Of a stretch of 64,000 nt of DNA, positions 46,245 to 58,874 are shown in pieces. Both the position numbers and the translations under genes were made by a program. Within the stretch, counting starts at the first letter, position 1; the number at the start of each line of letters is the position of its first letter. This stretch comes from Haliclystus octoradiatus. Lineage: Eukaryota > Cnidaria > Staurozoa > Stauromedusae > Haliclystidae. The notes beneath the pieces were generated by a model that made no database searches, was not told the origin of the DNA, and worked only from the letters and a program-made list of their open reading frames with translations. The stretch spans positions 4,065,543 to 4,129,542 of the forward strand of contig OU744452.1 of the NCBI GenBank assembly GCA_916610825.1. Direction: 5' to 3'.

Positions 46245-48279
46245 CATTCACAGGTCGGTCAGTTTGCTAGAGGCACATCTGAAGATTGCTAATCATATGC
46301 GTTTTGTCAAGTCTACAGTCATAGTAGGACCTCCTGGCTCAGGAAAAACAAGGAAAAACACTCATGACATTCTGTCTTTCAAGAGGTCTAAATATTGAAC
46401 TCATCTCAACAACAGAAGCCAGAGCTCGTCAGCTAGGCGGAGAACACATCCACCTGTTCTCTCTTCCTGCAGTAGATGCATACTTTGAAAACCCTGGCAC
46501 TACTGCAGATGTGGCAATCAACAAACTTCTAAAAAACCAGCACAGTTGTACATCTTGCAAATACTAGAAGTGTTATTCTTTGAAGAAATAGGTCTACTGT
46601 CTTGCGAAATGATCATGATAATCGACATCACACTGCAGAAAGTGTGTTCCAACAGCAATCCCTTTGGTTGTGATTATATCATTGCCATTGGAGACCAGCA
46701 CCAACTGCCACCTGTATCTGGACATTTGCTGTGGACTGGTTTGTACAATCTAATGCATTTGAATTACTTGCCTTGAACGAACAGGTATGTTACAAATATC
46801 AACACAACAAACATTGCAGGACACAATCAGTCAGCATACCAGGGTCCGCCACCATGTTTTCCCTTCCCAAATATTCCAATTTTTTCTCCCAAATTTTTTC
46901 TGGTGGTTTCATCATGCAAACTTTTTCACAACTTTTCATTTTCTGTAATTGTCATAACAATAAGATAAAATTGCACAGTTTTATCTGATGTTTACAAAAC
47001 TTATAATCGATTACTCTTTCGGATTCCTTTTGAATTTGTGCTATCCTTGTGACTGTCAGAACCACACTGTCTCATTTTATCAAACCCTGCAGTTCATATA
47101 TTAACATGCAAAAACATAAAGCAGACCCATACATCTAAAAGCATATAGCCCTCCTACACTACCCAGAAAACAGCTAACATCCAACAATCACATTGTAACA
47201 GCAAACAATAGTTATCACTACTGTACATATTTTCAATTTCCATACTGTTCAAAACTTGTTAAAAGTTCTTTTGCAGTGTACAATGAAAATGGTACCACTA
47301 ATATAACACTGATAAACTCATAATATAACTGACCTTTCAATTTAAAAATTGCAGGTACGAAGCGCCAGTGATCAAAGTCTTAAATTCCCTGCTAAGGAAA
47401 GAAATGACTAATGCAGAGCAAGACCAAGTCATTTGACTTTTATCAATCAAATGCAACTTCATTCCCACTTGGAAAGATGTTCCTCTTGACACCATCAAAG
47501 CTGTGCCAACCAAAAGAGCTCAATAGCAAATCACCAAAACAACCATCCGCATAATGCAACAAACACAACGGCTACACTGCCACATCAACTGACCAATACG
47601 AAAGATCACCTGGCAATTGGTGTGTCACAACAAAAAACACTATCATCAATACACCAAACAGAGTTCTTCTAGAGCCATCCACAATGTCCATCTACGTTGG
47701 CGCAACTATGTGCTATCATTTAATCAAAACGATGTCAACAGAGTTGTGTTCAGTCAAGGTGATGTTGTCACCGTGAAGTCAATTGATGAAGTACGCCATA
47801 TAGTAACCGTGGAACTTGACCCTTCTTCTCTTCGTCATCGAGACAGAATCCAGAACAGGACAGAAATCAAACTGTCAAGACGCTACAGTCAAAGTTAAGT
47901 GTCTACATTGAGGGGAAAAGGAAAGCACGCAGATTGCAATACCCATTAAGGTAACATAGCACAAGTAATGCATCATCACACTATTCATCCCAACAATTAT
48001 GTAAACATTTCCTACGTTGTAAACGCTTTCCAACTATGTAATTGTTCCTACTATAATTTCAGGCAAAACATGTCAACAACAATTCACAAAGTCATAGGAG
48101 AAACGTTGCCAACACTCGCAACAATGATCAGCTCAAGACATCCTGGGTATGTCTTGTGGATGCGAGAAAAGCTCATTGTAATTGTTTCAAGAGTAAAAGA
48201 GCTGAGAAACCTTTTCTTTGTTGGAAGTAAAGACGAAACCTTATCTTCAATAAAAGAGGTATGGACAACAGTCAAATAG
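46245..48279 (+). pseudogene. PIF1-like helicase relic of a mobile element
   Basis: Walker A is at TVIVGPPGSGKT, followed by STTEARARQLGGEHIHLFSL, a Walker-B-like LFFEEIGLLS and the PIF1-type motif IIAIGDQHQLPPVSG. After an intron (GTATGT at about 46783 to GCAG at 47355) the frame resumes with VRSASDQ, CNFIPTWKDVPLDTIKAVPT and FSQGDVVTVKSID. After a further intron it gives TIHKVIGETLPTLATMIS and KLIVIVSRVKELRNLFFVG. The order is that of superfamily 1 PIF1-like helicases found repeatedly in animal genomes within uncharacterised transposons. Several stops and frame changes (for example a short duplication at the Walker A lysine-rich stretch near 46340) make it a pseudogene. It is not a Helitron Rep-helicase as far as I can see. 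Confidence 0.65.
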
Positions 48280-48354
48280 GTGACCAACAAATAATGGAAG
48301 AAATCGTAAATAAAAATAACAACATTCCTTTTCCCATAATTTCTTTTCTAGCTT

Positions 48355-48726
48355 TTGAAACAACAGTCACCAGTGTTAATGAGGGCAACCTCCACTGTAG
48401 AAATACTTTCTACCACCCAAAGGTCTGATCATTACATTCTGAAGAAGAGCCCAATTATTCCATCAACTGCAGCTGCGCTTGTACTTCAAAGCTCCTCCAA
48501 CACAAGAGTATTCAAAGTTGTCTCTACTGAAAATGGATTTAATACATACAGTCAGTCAAACACATTTATGGTTGATCCACATCTTCACCTGTTTAGACTG
48601 CGGATCCCATATGTCGTTGTCACTGGTTGGGACAACCAAGGTTTACAAACTAATAATCAAACAAATGTAAATGAATCAAATCAAAACCCTTGCTACGACA
48701 GCATTAGCAAACATTGCCTCAGGTAG
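48355..48726 (+). CDS. Unrecognised frame downstream of the helicase relic
   Basis: After TTTTCTAG at about 48351 the frame reads LLKQQSPVLMRATSTVEILS then RSDHYILKKSPIIPS and LHLFRLRIPYVVVTGWDNQG. Position suggests the C-terminal extension of the helicase protein. No domain recognised. Confidence 0.35.
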   Translation: MKQQSPVLMRATSTVEILSTTQRSDHYILKKSPIIPSTAAALVLQSSSNTRVFKVVSTENGFNTYSQSNTFMVDPHLHLFRLRIPYVVVTGWDNQGLQTNNQTNVNESNQNPCYDSISKHCLR

Positions 48727-50347
48727 CAGCATAATCAACAACATTGCTAATCTAATCAATCAATAACATCTTCGAGCCCAGATGTCTCCACAGGTAAGAT
48801 TCAAGATAAACATAAATTCAATCCACCTACAATTCACTCAATGAAACTCTTCATTCATTAAATACGTTTTCCTAATATCTAACACAGGTCAGTTCAAAGG
48901 TATGCTGTCATCTTCTAAACAATATCCCTTGACACATATAGAGGTAAAATCAAGAACTCTGCAAAATTCAAATCTTTATCTTTTTAAACTTTAAAATTAT
49001 GACATTTAATTTCAACGCATCTGTTTCACTTTATCATTTCAGATGTAATCTGCACCAAACCTGTACATAGCTTACATGGATAACTCATTTCCATTCGGCT
49101 TATACGCCTCAAAATTTAACTAGCCTTACTACAACATCATTAATTCTATAACCGCCACTTATGCGTATTCAAACTCAATGAAACATCATCAGAGCTATCT
49201 TCTACTTCAGATGAATTGACAGGTAAGACATTCAAAAACTATAAACAATTATTATCAAAAATATGTTTATTGTCCTTGCGTAACATCACACAAACCAATT
49301 CAAGCTAAATAATAGCATATTCATTAAAACAAAAGTAAATAACATCAAGTTCCAATTATCAAATCACCGCCTTTTAATTAATGTTAATGATAACAACCTC
49401 ACTTATGAACATGCCATTAACATAAATAAAGTTCCATTAACTAGCTTTCATGTAAATTTCAAAAGTAATCAAATAACATTCTAAATAACTTATCAAAGTA
49501 AAATGGCTGTAAAACAAATTACTTTATTTACAAACATTCACTGCTTCACATAATACTAACATAACGTTCACACTAACTTAGCAACATTTTCACGGACATC
49601 AAAAACAAATTTATTAACTTTCAATGTAGATAGTGCACACATAATGTGAAATAATCTTACAAGTAAATCTGGTAATATCTATACCATCATTCTTCAGCAA
49701 ATTGCAACAATTTCTGATGCTATTTTTGTTTTATTCAAAGAGGGAATCTGTATAATAAATCGCATAAAAATCAGTGCCTTGCTTAATCTGTCTGGTCGAA
49801 ATTTTGTCACAAAATTGATTCCCATAACTTTCAACATATTATCAATCAATCGTCATTTTCATCTCAATTTTCAGCCCGTTTCGGATATTCAAATTGTATG
49901 CCAGTAATCAGCAGGTATTTCTTCAAACTGTTATCATATCAAATTCTTACAATTACTAACATTATCATCATCATCGTCAATATTTCAAAACAACTCCTTT
50001 GAATCTTTCCACAGCACTAAAAAGTAGTCATAAAAACTTCTCCCACAATCAATTGTTCTGCATTTTCAAATAAAATTTTACTGTTAACCTGCAAAAAATC
50101 TAATTTACATTCCATAATAAAGGCACATAATTCACATTTTGATTCTTTCTACCATTTTCAGGAAATAAAAAAGTTACACACATAGCATTTCATTATTTTC
50201 TTTTCCCACAGTTTTTAATTCGTACAAACATAAAGAAATACAATCATAACAATTTTCATTAAGGGGTTCATGCACGGGTTGCAGTGCTTCATCACGATTT
50301 ACCTGCACGAGTGATGTTGGGAAGACACGAGTGAAGCGTAATGAATT
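48727..50347. other. AT-rich spacer between helicase and recombinase relics
   Basis: Several good donor and acceptor sequences (for example CAGGTAAGATTC at 48791, TTTCAG at 49042, GACAGGTAAGAC at 49219) suggest decayed exon-intron structure, but no protein similarity was seen. Confidence 0.35.
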
Positions 50348-51586
50348 CTAGCTTTCTTCATTTCCTAATGCATTCGAGATGGCATCACTACACTGTCTTA
50401 ATTGGAATTCTGATGGCCTAGAATTGTAATGTTGTAGCGACTGTTCGTTTTTGTGTCCAGAGATGGACATAATATGTCTATTTTCCATTCCCGCATTTGA
50501 AAGTAAGGTGATCGACGTGGCTCTCACACAATGATTTGTATGAAAGCCCTGCATCCTTACTTATTATTTTCATCATATCGCCAAGGGCATTTACACCCAA
50601 AGGACGATTTTCAAATCACGTTACTCCAGCATCAAGTGGTGTCCAGCGTCTCTTCGGATATTGAAATATAGCGTCACAGGATGGATTTAGCTTTTCAAGG
50701 TAGGATTTAACAGCTGTATACCCATCGAATTTATTGGTAGTTTTGTACAACCTTCCTATGTTGCTATATTCGTCTCTTTCGTCCATCCCCCCTTGGTGAT
50801 TTTTATCCAACTCATTGTGGCTCATGCATAGATATTCTGAATTATATTCATCCACTTTAGATTCAAAACAATTTTTTTCAGCGACCGTTGTCCCTCTCTT
50901 CCTCTTCTACAGAAATAAATCGTTACATTAAACCAAACGTTTTGGAGGAGTGTTTGGGGGGTATCTGTAGAAAACACCTCGCTGTCCTTCAATATTTCAA
51001 GGTCGCTTTTTTATGGCTTCCTTATGGACGACCTTTTCTTTTCCATGTCTTTTTAATTCTTTGATTTTAGCATTCAATATTGAATTTGAGGTCTTGAATG
51101 CCACATAATTAAAGCTTATACCTTTTGTTGCAGGTGGCTGGTTGAGGTGGCGCTCTAAACCATAACGAATTCCTATCAACGTAGACTTGGAGTAGTCATC
51201 TCCTTGTATATTTCGCACTTCAGCGTAAAACCTTCGCAAATGTCTATCTAAAGTCTCGGGCGTCATCTTCTCAAGCTCCTCAGTTATTCCACTGACAATC
51301 GCCCATTCTGATGTAAAACAACACAATATATTTTAATGCAAATATTGTATTTTATGCCAGCAAAATTAATGTTGAGTGTATTGTTGTATTTTGATAATAA
51401 TTTAAAAAGCCATTTACCTTTGAATATTTTTATTGCATGGGAAGTTTTGTATTTGGTTGACTTCGCACTTGAACTCAACAAAAGCTCGTCAATTTCTTCA
51501 TCGGTTTTTTTACAAAACCTACCAGCATTCATATTATTATTGTTGGAAAAATCATATCCGAAGCTGAAGTTTACTTGTTCTGCCAT
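50348..51586 (-). mobile_element. Crypton-type tyrosine recombinase (DUF3504-like), broken
   Basis: Start codon at 51586 (MAEQVNFSFGYDFSNN). Exon 1 ends at 51418 and joins exon 2 at 51307 in phase, giving KIFKEWAIVSGITEELEKM, then IQGDDYSKSTLIGIRYGLER and CRRGREGQRSL with the first catalytic Arg region. NHCVRATSI and SGHKNEQSLQHYNSRPSEFQ supply the H-x-x-R motif and the catalytic Tyr, followed by the usual C-terminus QLRQCSDAISNALG. Frame changes at A-runs near 51005 and 50875, a TGA near 50617 and another frame change near 50545 make it non-functional. All key residues otherwise look intact, so decay is recent. Crypton-derived host genes (KIAA1958, QRICH1) are the alternative reading. Confidence 0.8.
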
Positions 51587-52929
51587 TTTGAATGTTTTGA
51601 TTACTTTGTTTTGGGAAGCAACCATGTTTCAACCATGATGATGTTTCATCGAGATTTGAAACACGCTCAGCGACCAATCAAATTTTGAGGATTCATTCGA
51701 TCATTCTAGTTTATTTTAGAATGCTTCTTCTTGCTTATGTACCGTTTTCATGTGTGATTTTTCTACAAAAAAAGTTGACAAACGTCTAGGCTACATAGTA
51801 AATCGTAATTTCAATGTACAAAGTTTTTTCCACACTATTGCTTCAGCATATATTCAAATCGTCTTTTTTCCAATAAAATTAGTTTTTGACCAAAATTCTA
51901 TATTTGCATTATTTCCCATATGGCATTTAAAACATTTTCATTGACCAAAACAATAATGTGACAAAATATCCATCCTGCAAACTACATAACACTAATTAAA
52001 ATCTATTTTGCATTTTCTCAACATCTTATTTCATTCGTACAAAATGGGATGATTCACGTGTTCACCGATCTGATGATGACAAGTCACATTGCTCGTATTT
52101 CCTACCAACGCATCAATAATTGGTGCAATTTCGACCGTAACCTTGTTGCTGTGACATGAACCTATTTGATGCTATTAATGGTAGGATTAGGTCTAACATT
52201 GATCAAATAAAAAACCATAATAACATCAACCCATCAGCATATCAAAGTTTGTTGTGATTCATTCCTCCCCTGGGTACAATCTTACAAGTTCAGTTGTTTC
52301 CACTGCTTACGACTTCAATATGTTTCGTAGCCATGCTAACAACCAAAATACATACACCCTTAACTACTCACATACATTTGCATGTTACATGTTCCAAATG
52401 ATCATTAATTCATATTACCAAACAACTTAAACAAGTAAATTCTATCCCTTCATATCTCCATGCTGCATAGTGCATACAGATTGCAGACCTTCCACAATCT
52501 GGAATTCTGAAAAAACTACAAACTGGGGCCTATCAGCGAGAAATGTTACCAATAGAGGCTATTACTCTCTCCAGCCTCAATTAATCGTTTCACCACCCTT
52601 TTGCTTTACAATTTCAACTTCCAATTTCTAAAACTTAGTGCAAACATTGTACAATCTAACATTATTGGTTCTCTGCTTTCATAACCTTCATAAGAAGCAT
52701 ATACATGTAAATACAAAGGTTAGTGCTTATATGTTTTCATTTGTATCAATGTTCTCTGTCGTTAGTTATTTCAGAACAGTCTACAGAACATTGTTTGTTG
52801 CTCCAACCTACTCAAAGGAAAATCACAATTAGGCCTATTTACTCAACCATCAGTACTTTCAAAATTCTTTTCATTGTAATTGATAGATACTTGATGTGGC
52901 AACTACTGGCGTAACGGGAGGTCAATTGA
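51587..52929. other. Unassigned AT-rich sequence
   Basis: No recognisable coding sequence or repeat in this stretch. Confidence 0.4.
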
Positions 52930-53308
52930 AAAATAGCTCCGCTACGCTCGGACTCATGGTGAATAATATAATAATCAAAATAGACCAATTGAAATCAAAT
53001 TCAATAGAATATCAAATCAATCAAATCATCATGCAAACAAAAATCAAATCAAATCAAATTCAAAAAAGTAAATCAATCCAATCGAATGATATAAAAATCA
53101 GATCAAATAAAAATATCAACTTCAATCAAATAAAATAAATTATAACAATATCCAAATAATATAATAATATAAAGAAAAATATATCCAAACATTAAATCAA
53201 AGAAAAAAGAAAAAAGTAAAAATGTGATAGGCAAACCGATGGGATTGAACCCAAAACCCCGCATGCCCTATGCAAACGCTTCACAACTAGACCATACCAA
53301 CATAATAA
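52930..53308 (-). mobile_element. tRNA-derived SINE with (GATTT)n tail
   Basis: On the minus strand from 53308: TATGGTCTAGTTGTGAAGCG (A-box region) and GGGTTCAATCCC (B box), about 30 bp apart, followed by a T-rich body and a long degenerate GATTT/TTTGA repeat down to about 52930. It does not fold into a functional tRNA; a SINE head is the better explanation. Confidence 0.6.
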
Positions 53309-54278
53309 CAAACAAAGTGATTTTCACTACTTATAATACAGGTGTGAGTTGTAAATGACGTGCGAAATTGTCTCTTCTTAAGGTGATGTCGCAGCAGAAT
53401 TAAAACATTTTAATAAACCAAATAAAACCATGACGACTGGCTTAGCAGTTTGATGTAATAAATAACTTCAGAAAACAATACAAACAATAGATATATAATA
53501 CTGTCTTGTCTAAGCCCCCAACCAAATGATGAATTGTCGGTTCAAAAGTTCTCATGGTCAAAACACAACAATAATTATCTTCGAAGTTTCACCTCAAATA
53601 GTGATGTTACAGAACGATTAAAATCTTTCATTAACCATTTCAAATGACAAGAAGAAAACAATCATGTGTTCTACCAATGAAGAGATAATCACGATGTAAA
53701 CTAAACCAGGAGTATTAGAAAACATTTCATTTAAAAATGCAATTGTAATCTCGCTAAGCTACGAGTCGGCCATCATGGCGGGCAATGGAAAAAAAATTTT
53801 GTCAAAAAATTTGGCTAAAAATTTGGAATAATCACACAGCATGCCCATTGTATTTTTAACAAGAAAATGGTGTTTCTTGCGCAATCGTTTTTTGTTCGTC
53901 CTTTGTTAGCACGCAAAGCAGTGTGTTGAACGTTATTTCAAAAGAACAATAGATTTAGTCAAAAATGAAATGAAATGAAAACGTTTCCACCATGACAGTA
54001 TAGACTCAAGGTCACTTATGTAACCATGAGTCAAAAATCAATATGCAAATTAGGCTTTATGTTGAAAAATTTCCTTCAACAACATTTTCTAGTACATTGC
54101 AGTGTTTTCATTCCAATTCAATGTATCCTCACTCAGCTTTCAGAGAACAACAGGGCCGCCTCACATTATTTTCAATGACACCTTCATTTTCTATTAACCT
54201 ACATATTCTGTTTTACAAAAGCGTACAAATCTGACAACAACTATTCGAAAATATCTTCCGATGTGTTAGTCAGACACG
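53309..54278. other. Unassigned
   Basis: No exon or repeat recognised. CCGCCATGATGGCCGACTC on the minus strand near 53770 resembles a translation start but is followed by a stop after five codons. Confidence 0.35.
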
Positions 54279-54497
54279 ATGGAATCGCCCAACTGGGAAC
54301 ATTTTTCTTCAAGAAATCTACCAACTTTGTTTAATTATGGTCATGTCTATCATTATCTTATTGAATCTGTAGATAGTGACCCTTACGATGATTTGAGTGA
54401 AGATGAGGACAAAGACGTTAAAATTATTGAAATGCTTTCCCGGGACTCTACTTTTGGTCTGAGACCTGGTTTCCCGGGAGCCAATGCGATGCCCTAG
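54279..54497 (+). pseudogene. N-terminal fragment resembling SWIM-finger/YqaJ-type proteins
   Basis: The frame MESPNWEHFSSRNLPTLFNY then GHVYHYLIESVDSDP resembles the start of a large invertebrate family carrying a SWIM zinc finger and sometimes a YqaJ nuclease. It ends after 72 codons with no splice donor noticed. The identification rests on memory of the N-terminal phrase only. Confidence 0.35.
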
Positions 54498-54996
54498 TAG
54501 TTCGTGCCGCTATTATGATTGCTTGCTGATTGCGCCTATTGTTGTTTTTTATTTACTCTGTTAAATTTGTCGCGCGTAATCATTTTATTCTCAAGGAAGT
54601 AGTCTAGCTTTCAATCACCGTTGGACGAGATTCTTTCTACCTAAGTATGGAATTATTTTGTTACGCCAATAGCAAATTTTTGGCAAATTTAGCAAATTTT
54701 GGAGTGGCAGTGCCGAAAAATGTTAGGGGCAGGGGCGAAAGAAAATGACAAAAAATTCATTTTTAACTGCGGATTTTCGATGAAAATTGCAACTTTAGGG
54801 GCAGCAATCACGAGAAAAATTTCAATCTCGGGGCGCAGCTGCCATGCTTTGCAGACCGGCTGACGGATGGGAAAAGGTTTGTGCTGTTTCTTTATTTTTC
54901 TGTGATTGTTATTAAACGTTAACTTTCTTTTCGACAATCCAGTTTTTCTTCAAATAAAGTATTTTAATCGTGTTGAATAGAGAGATATGCTTCGAA

Positions 54997-55240
54997 GGAG
55001 GATTAGCTCAGATGGCAGAGCAACCGAACTTCAGATCGGATCATATCTGATGGACTCTGTTTCAAATCCCCTGAAGGTCAACTCAACCTTGACTTTATCT
55101 GAAACATCAAATGAGTACCATCTGAGGATGACGGATGGAATGATCCAGAGGGAATTGCATTGTGAGTAGCTGCGGCGCAACGTTGCGCATTGACAATCTA
55201 GACCTGTCTGTCATGAAATCTGTTGAAATTGATCTGCAGC
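54997..55240 (+). mobile_element. tRNA-derived SINE
   Basis: GGAGGATTAGCTCAGATGGC and AGAGCA provide a near-canonical A box, and CTGTTTCAAATCCCC the B box, about 35 bp later. The head is followed by a unique body to about 55240. It abuts the CACTA element. Confidence 0.65.
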
Positions 55241-55726
55241 AGCTGCCACTATGAACGTTAAATCGCGTAAATATTGCGTAGATGTCGTGTTAACGTCACG
55301 TAAATTCGGTTCCATCACGTAAAAATCGCGTAAAAATAGCGTAAAAGTATTTGCATCGCGTAAAATTCACGTAAATAAAATTTTAGATTTTCGAATCAAA
55401 ACATAATCACGTAAAAATCACATAGAATTTTTATAACTTGTGAGCCATTATACTTTCTTTAACGGGATATGTAAATGCTATATCATTAAAATAGTTAATT
55501 TAGTTTATCTTTTTAAGTGAGATTCTATTTAGATAAGATGTACTTCATTGAAAAACATTAATAATTAAATGACCTGACGGAAGAACTTAAAATTCCATGT
55601 ATTTCATTACATATCTTAATTTGGTTAAGTTTTAAACAAAAGGATACTTCCCTCTTCTCTAAATACTGTTAGTTTAATTTCATTATATTTTGAGTGTCTA
55701 TCCTGCTACACTGTATTTATTTATTT

Positions 55727-56558
55727 TAGGGATGAGACGATTGTTCTGAAAATAATCGATTTTGCCGATCATCGGCGGTATTTTTAGTAATCGAAAAATA
55801 ATCGGCATCGGCAAATAAATTGATTTTTAATCGTTGAACCGATTATTATTTGACAATGAAATTTGAAACAAAAGTTCCGAAATAGTCGCTAGGCCTACTG
55901 TTTGTTTACATCGTTTTGTAATTCGAAACATTTGAATAATTCGTCATGCCATTTGACACCTTCTATTGTTATAACGTGAAAAAGGTCAACACATTAGCGT
56001 TGATGAATAACACACGTGAGCACGGTTGAAAGAATAATTTTATTTACGACAAAAAAGCGGCGGTCGAGTTAAAATTTTGAGAAAACAATTTTCACATAAA
56101 ATGAAGTTGTTTCATATTATAGCAAACGTTTTTGTGGGGATTAAATCATGATTGTTTTGATTGGAATACTCATCAGACTTGGAAGGATTTTTCAATCAGT
56201 TATGAGAAGAAAGTCTCTTTGTTGTGTTAATGGTTTATCAACAACATTTAATTTTGTTGAAAACTTACGCTTAATGGCTACTGATTTGCTACTACCAGTA
56301 CTAATTTCCATTTAAATTCTCATTCAAAACAAATCATTTACGATGTGAGCGTAACACATTTAATGTTTCATTTCAACTTTGACTTGTGTGATGAAAATAT
56401 CTACGGTCCGCGTGTTGTCAGACGGCCAATATTTTGTAATGGTTTGTTTGAGTAAGAAATAATCGAAACATTCGATTAATCGGCTGATTACTATGACTAA
56501 TCTGCTGAGAACTAATCGGCTTCGAACATCGGTAAATTTGGTAATCGTCTCATCCCTA
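55727..56558. mobile_element. hAT MITE with exact 8-bp target duplication
   Basis: Ends TAGGGATGAGACGATT and AATCGTCTCATCCCTA are perfect 16-bp inverted repeats. Target ATTTATTT is exact at 55719-55726 and 56559-56566. Subterminal AATCGG/CCGATT motifs are abundant. No transposase. Inserted in the CACTA element, hence younger. Confidence 0.92.
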
Positions 56559-57119
56559 ATTTATTTCAATTATAAAGACACTTATAAAAATATAAAACGT
56601 TCAAATCTTTCAGCTATGCTTTCAGCATGAAAATCGTGGTTTCGTCAAAACTGGTTGCCAATAACATCAGTGAAAATCTTTCTTCCGTCTTCGTTTTTAT
56701 TTTGAATGGTTGTTGAGTAGGAGCAAACAGCATCAACGAAAGCTACATTATATTATTGATGCTATAAAACGATTTAGCGGTGAGTAAACTTTGTTAGGAC
56801 GTTACGAATTCTTATCGCTAAATCATTTACCGCCGTATTTTTCCGAATGTTAATCTAGCCTACCTTTTTATAGGTAAAGTTATTAGCTTCAAGAGAGGAA
56901 AAAGAATTATATTAATTAATAAGGTATGATAAATTAATTATTAAATTGGATAAAGCCTTGGGAAATATTTTATATTTTCATTTACTGTACTATTGCTTGC
57001 CTTGTTTAATGAATCCAACCAATGACATTTTATTAATCAGTACTTTGAATTTCTTGATTTTATGCAAAATGTAAAGTGAAACCAAAATGTGTAATTCACT
57101 GGATTGTTCAACTTAAAAG

Positions 57120-58866
57120 CAGGCGCGGATCCAAGGGGGGGGCAAAAGGTGCTTGAGCACCAGTCAGATTTTCAAAGCTGTGATGTTGCCGCAATGACGT
57201 AATTTGATATTGCCATAGAAACGGAAGGATTTCAGTTATTTTTGCGTTTGCCATATTTTACTGCTGATAGCAGTCCCGAACTCTCTCAGTGAACCATTTC
57301 ATTGGATCAATGATTCAAAGCAATCTTCCAATCAGCAACAAGGGCTGAGCACCCCTGGAAATCTAAAAGCCAATCGTATGTCGTCTTTGAGCACCAGTCA
57401 GAACAATCAACATTCCATTCTCGCTTTCGCCCAATCGTTTCAACCAATCATATTCTCTAAATTAGGAATCTCAGGAATTTGAGCACCAGTGAGCACCAGT
57501 GAGCACCTTTATTGCTTTTTTTAGTGCTAGAATTAGAATGACGTCAAGTAATCAAGTACAATACAAAGTCAGACTGTGTTGTTCTCAACTTCGTGTTGAC
57601 TTATCAAGTCTAATCAAGTCAAGTTGTTTATGCCTTCCACCTTTGCAAGCATGGCGTCTAGGAAAGCTTAACATTATCTTGCTGCGCTATTACAGAATCT
57701 GCTCTATATTGACAATTTAACATGTAATTTAAAGAAGAAAGTTCCAGTCGACAAAAGCTAGCTGATTCAAGACTTATTATCAACCTTTCAATGTAAAAAA
57801 TCAGCACAAGGAAACAAGAAGTTTGAGAATGTAAATAAAATTCGCAGAATTGCAAGAAGAACTCATTTTCCTATCAAAAATTGGAAGCGCTAATGCATGC
57901 ATTATCACAAGAGGTTAGTAGATTAAAAGTTAGTAGTCTTTATTTTGGCTTTAAATTCACTGGTTTCAATATTTTATTGTAGCCGAGTACCGTATGTTTG
58001 AGATCTGTAGCCTATTTACATATTTTGGTTGTGGATCCTCTTCTCGTTTCCAACAAAGGTCCTTAAGGCCTGATAAATAGGCCTACTTTTACAGGCCTAA
58101 TAAATTATTGTATCATAATGTCCATTTAGTTTCAGCACACATATTCAGATGATCTTACGATAACACATTGACATAATTCCAGCCTGAATGAATAATGATT
58201 GGCTGCAAACCCTTCCATTTGCGCCGCTGTCGCCTGTTGGTAGACCTAGCCCAGGGTAGGCTTGCTGTTTTGCTGATGTCTAGTGACAGGGAAAATACAT
58301 CTGTTTTCCATTCCTTTTTTGTAGAACGTCTATTCAGATGTTGATGGATTGCCCCTATAATTCATTTTTGTACATGCATTCAAAACCTTTTACAACTGGA
58401 TGTAATAATTACAATTTTAAACATCAGAAGATTTATATAACTTTTTGTTTTACAATTATTACTACTGATTATGATGTCTAAATAGCTTATTTGAATTTAA
58501 GTAGTTGTTAATTATTTCGCATTTGAAACGTTTTATTCATAATGTATGCCGCATAGCCTGTCTGAGTGCATGCAGATCTAATTAAGCACAAGATGTTTTT
58601 ATTTTCAATAAAATACATTTTTAATTTTTTCTGTGTTTTTATTGTGCTTATTTATTTGATGGTGTAAAATTTGATCATCTAAGCTTTATAATTACGTTGA
58701 AATATTGCTGATGGAGTTACGAAAGTGGTGTCACAGCCCTTCAATAGCTTTTGAATACCAAAATTTTTCCGGGGGGGCATGCCACTGGACCCCCTAGATG
58801 ACGGGGCTTCGCCCTTTTATTGTCCCCTTTCAGCACCAGTCAGATTTTCAGCTGGATCCGCCCCTG
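57120..58866. mobile_element. hAT-like element with CAGGSGCGGATCCA ends
   Basis: CAGGCGCGGATCCA and TGGATCCGCCCCTG are inverted ends (one mismatch). Target CTTAAAAG/CTTAAAGG (57112-57119, 58867-58874) matches 7 of 8. GAGCACCAGTCAGATTTT occurs near both ends and GAGCACCAGT several times inside. GCATGCCACTGGACCCCCTA near the right end is common in this group. No transposase frame. Confidence 0.8.
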
Positions 58867-58874
58867 CTTAAAGG

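Noticed and set aside
46245-48279. Helitron helicase
   Set aside because: No Rep/HUH motif and the helicase motifs resemble another PIF1-like lineage; no Helitron CTRR hairpin end was seen.
53230-53308. tRNA gene on the minus strand
   Set aside because: A and B boxes are present but the acceptor and anticodon arms do not pair; a SINE tail follows.
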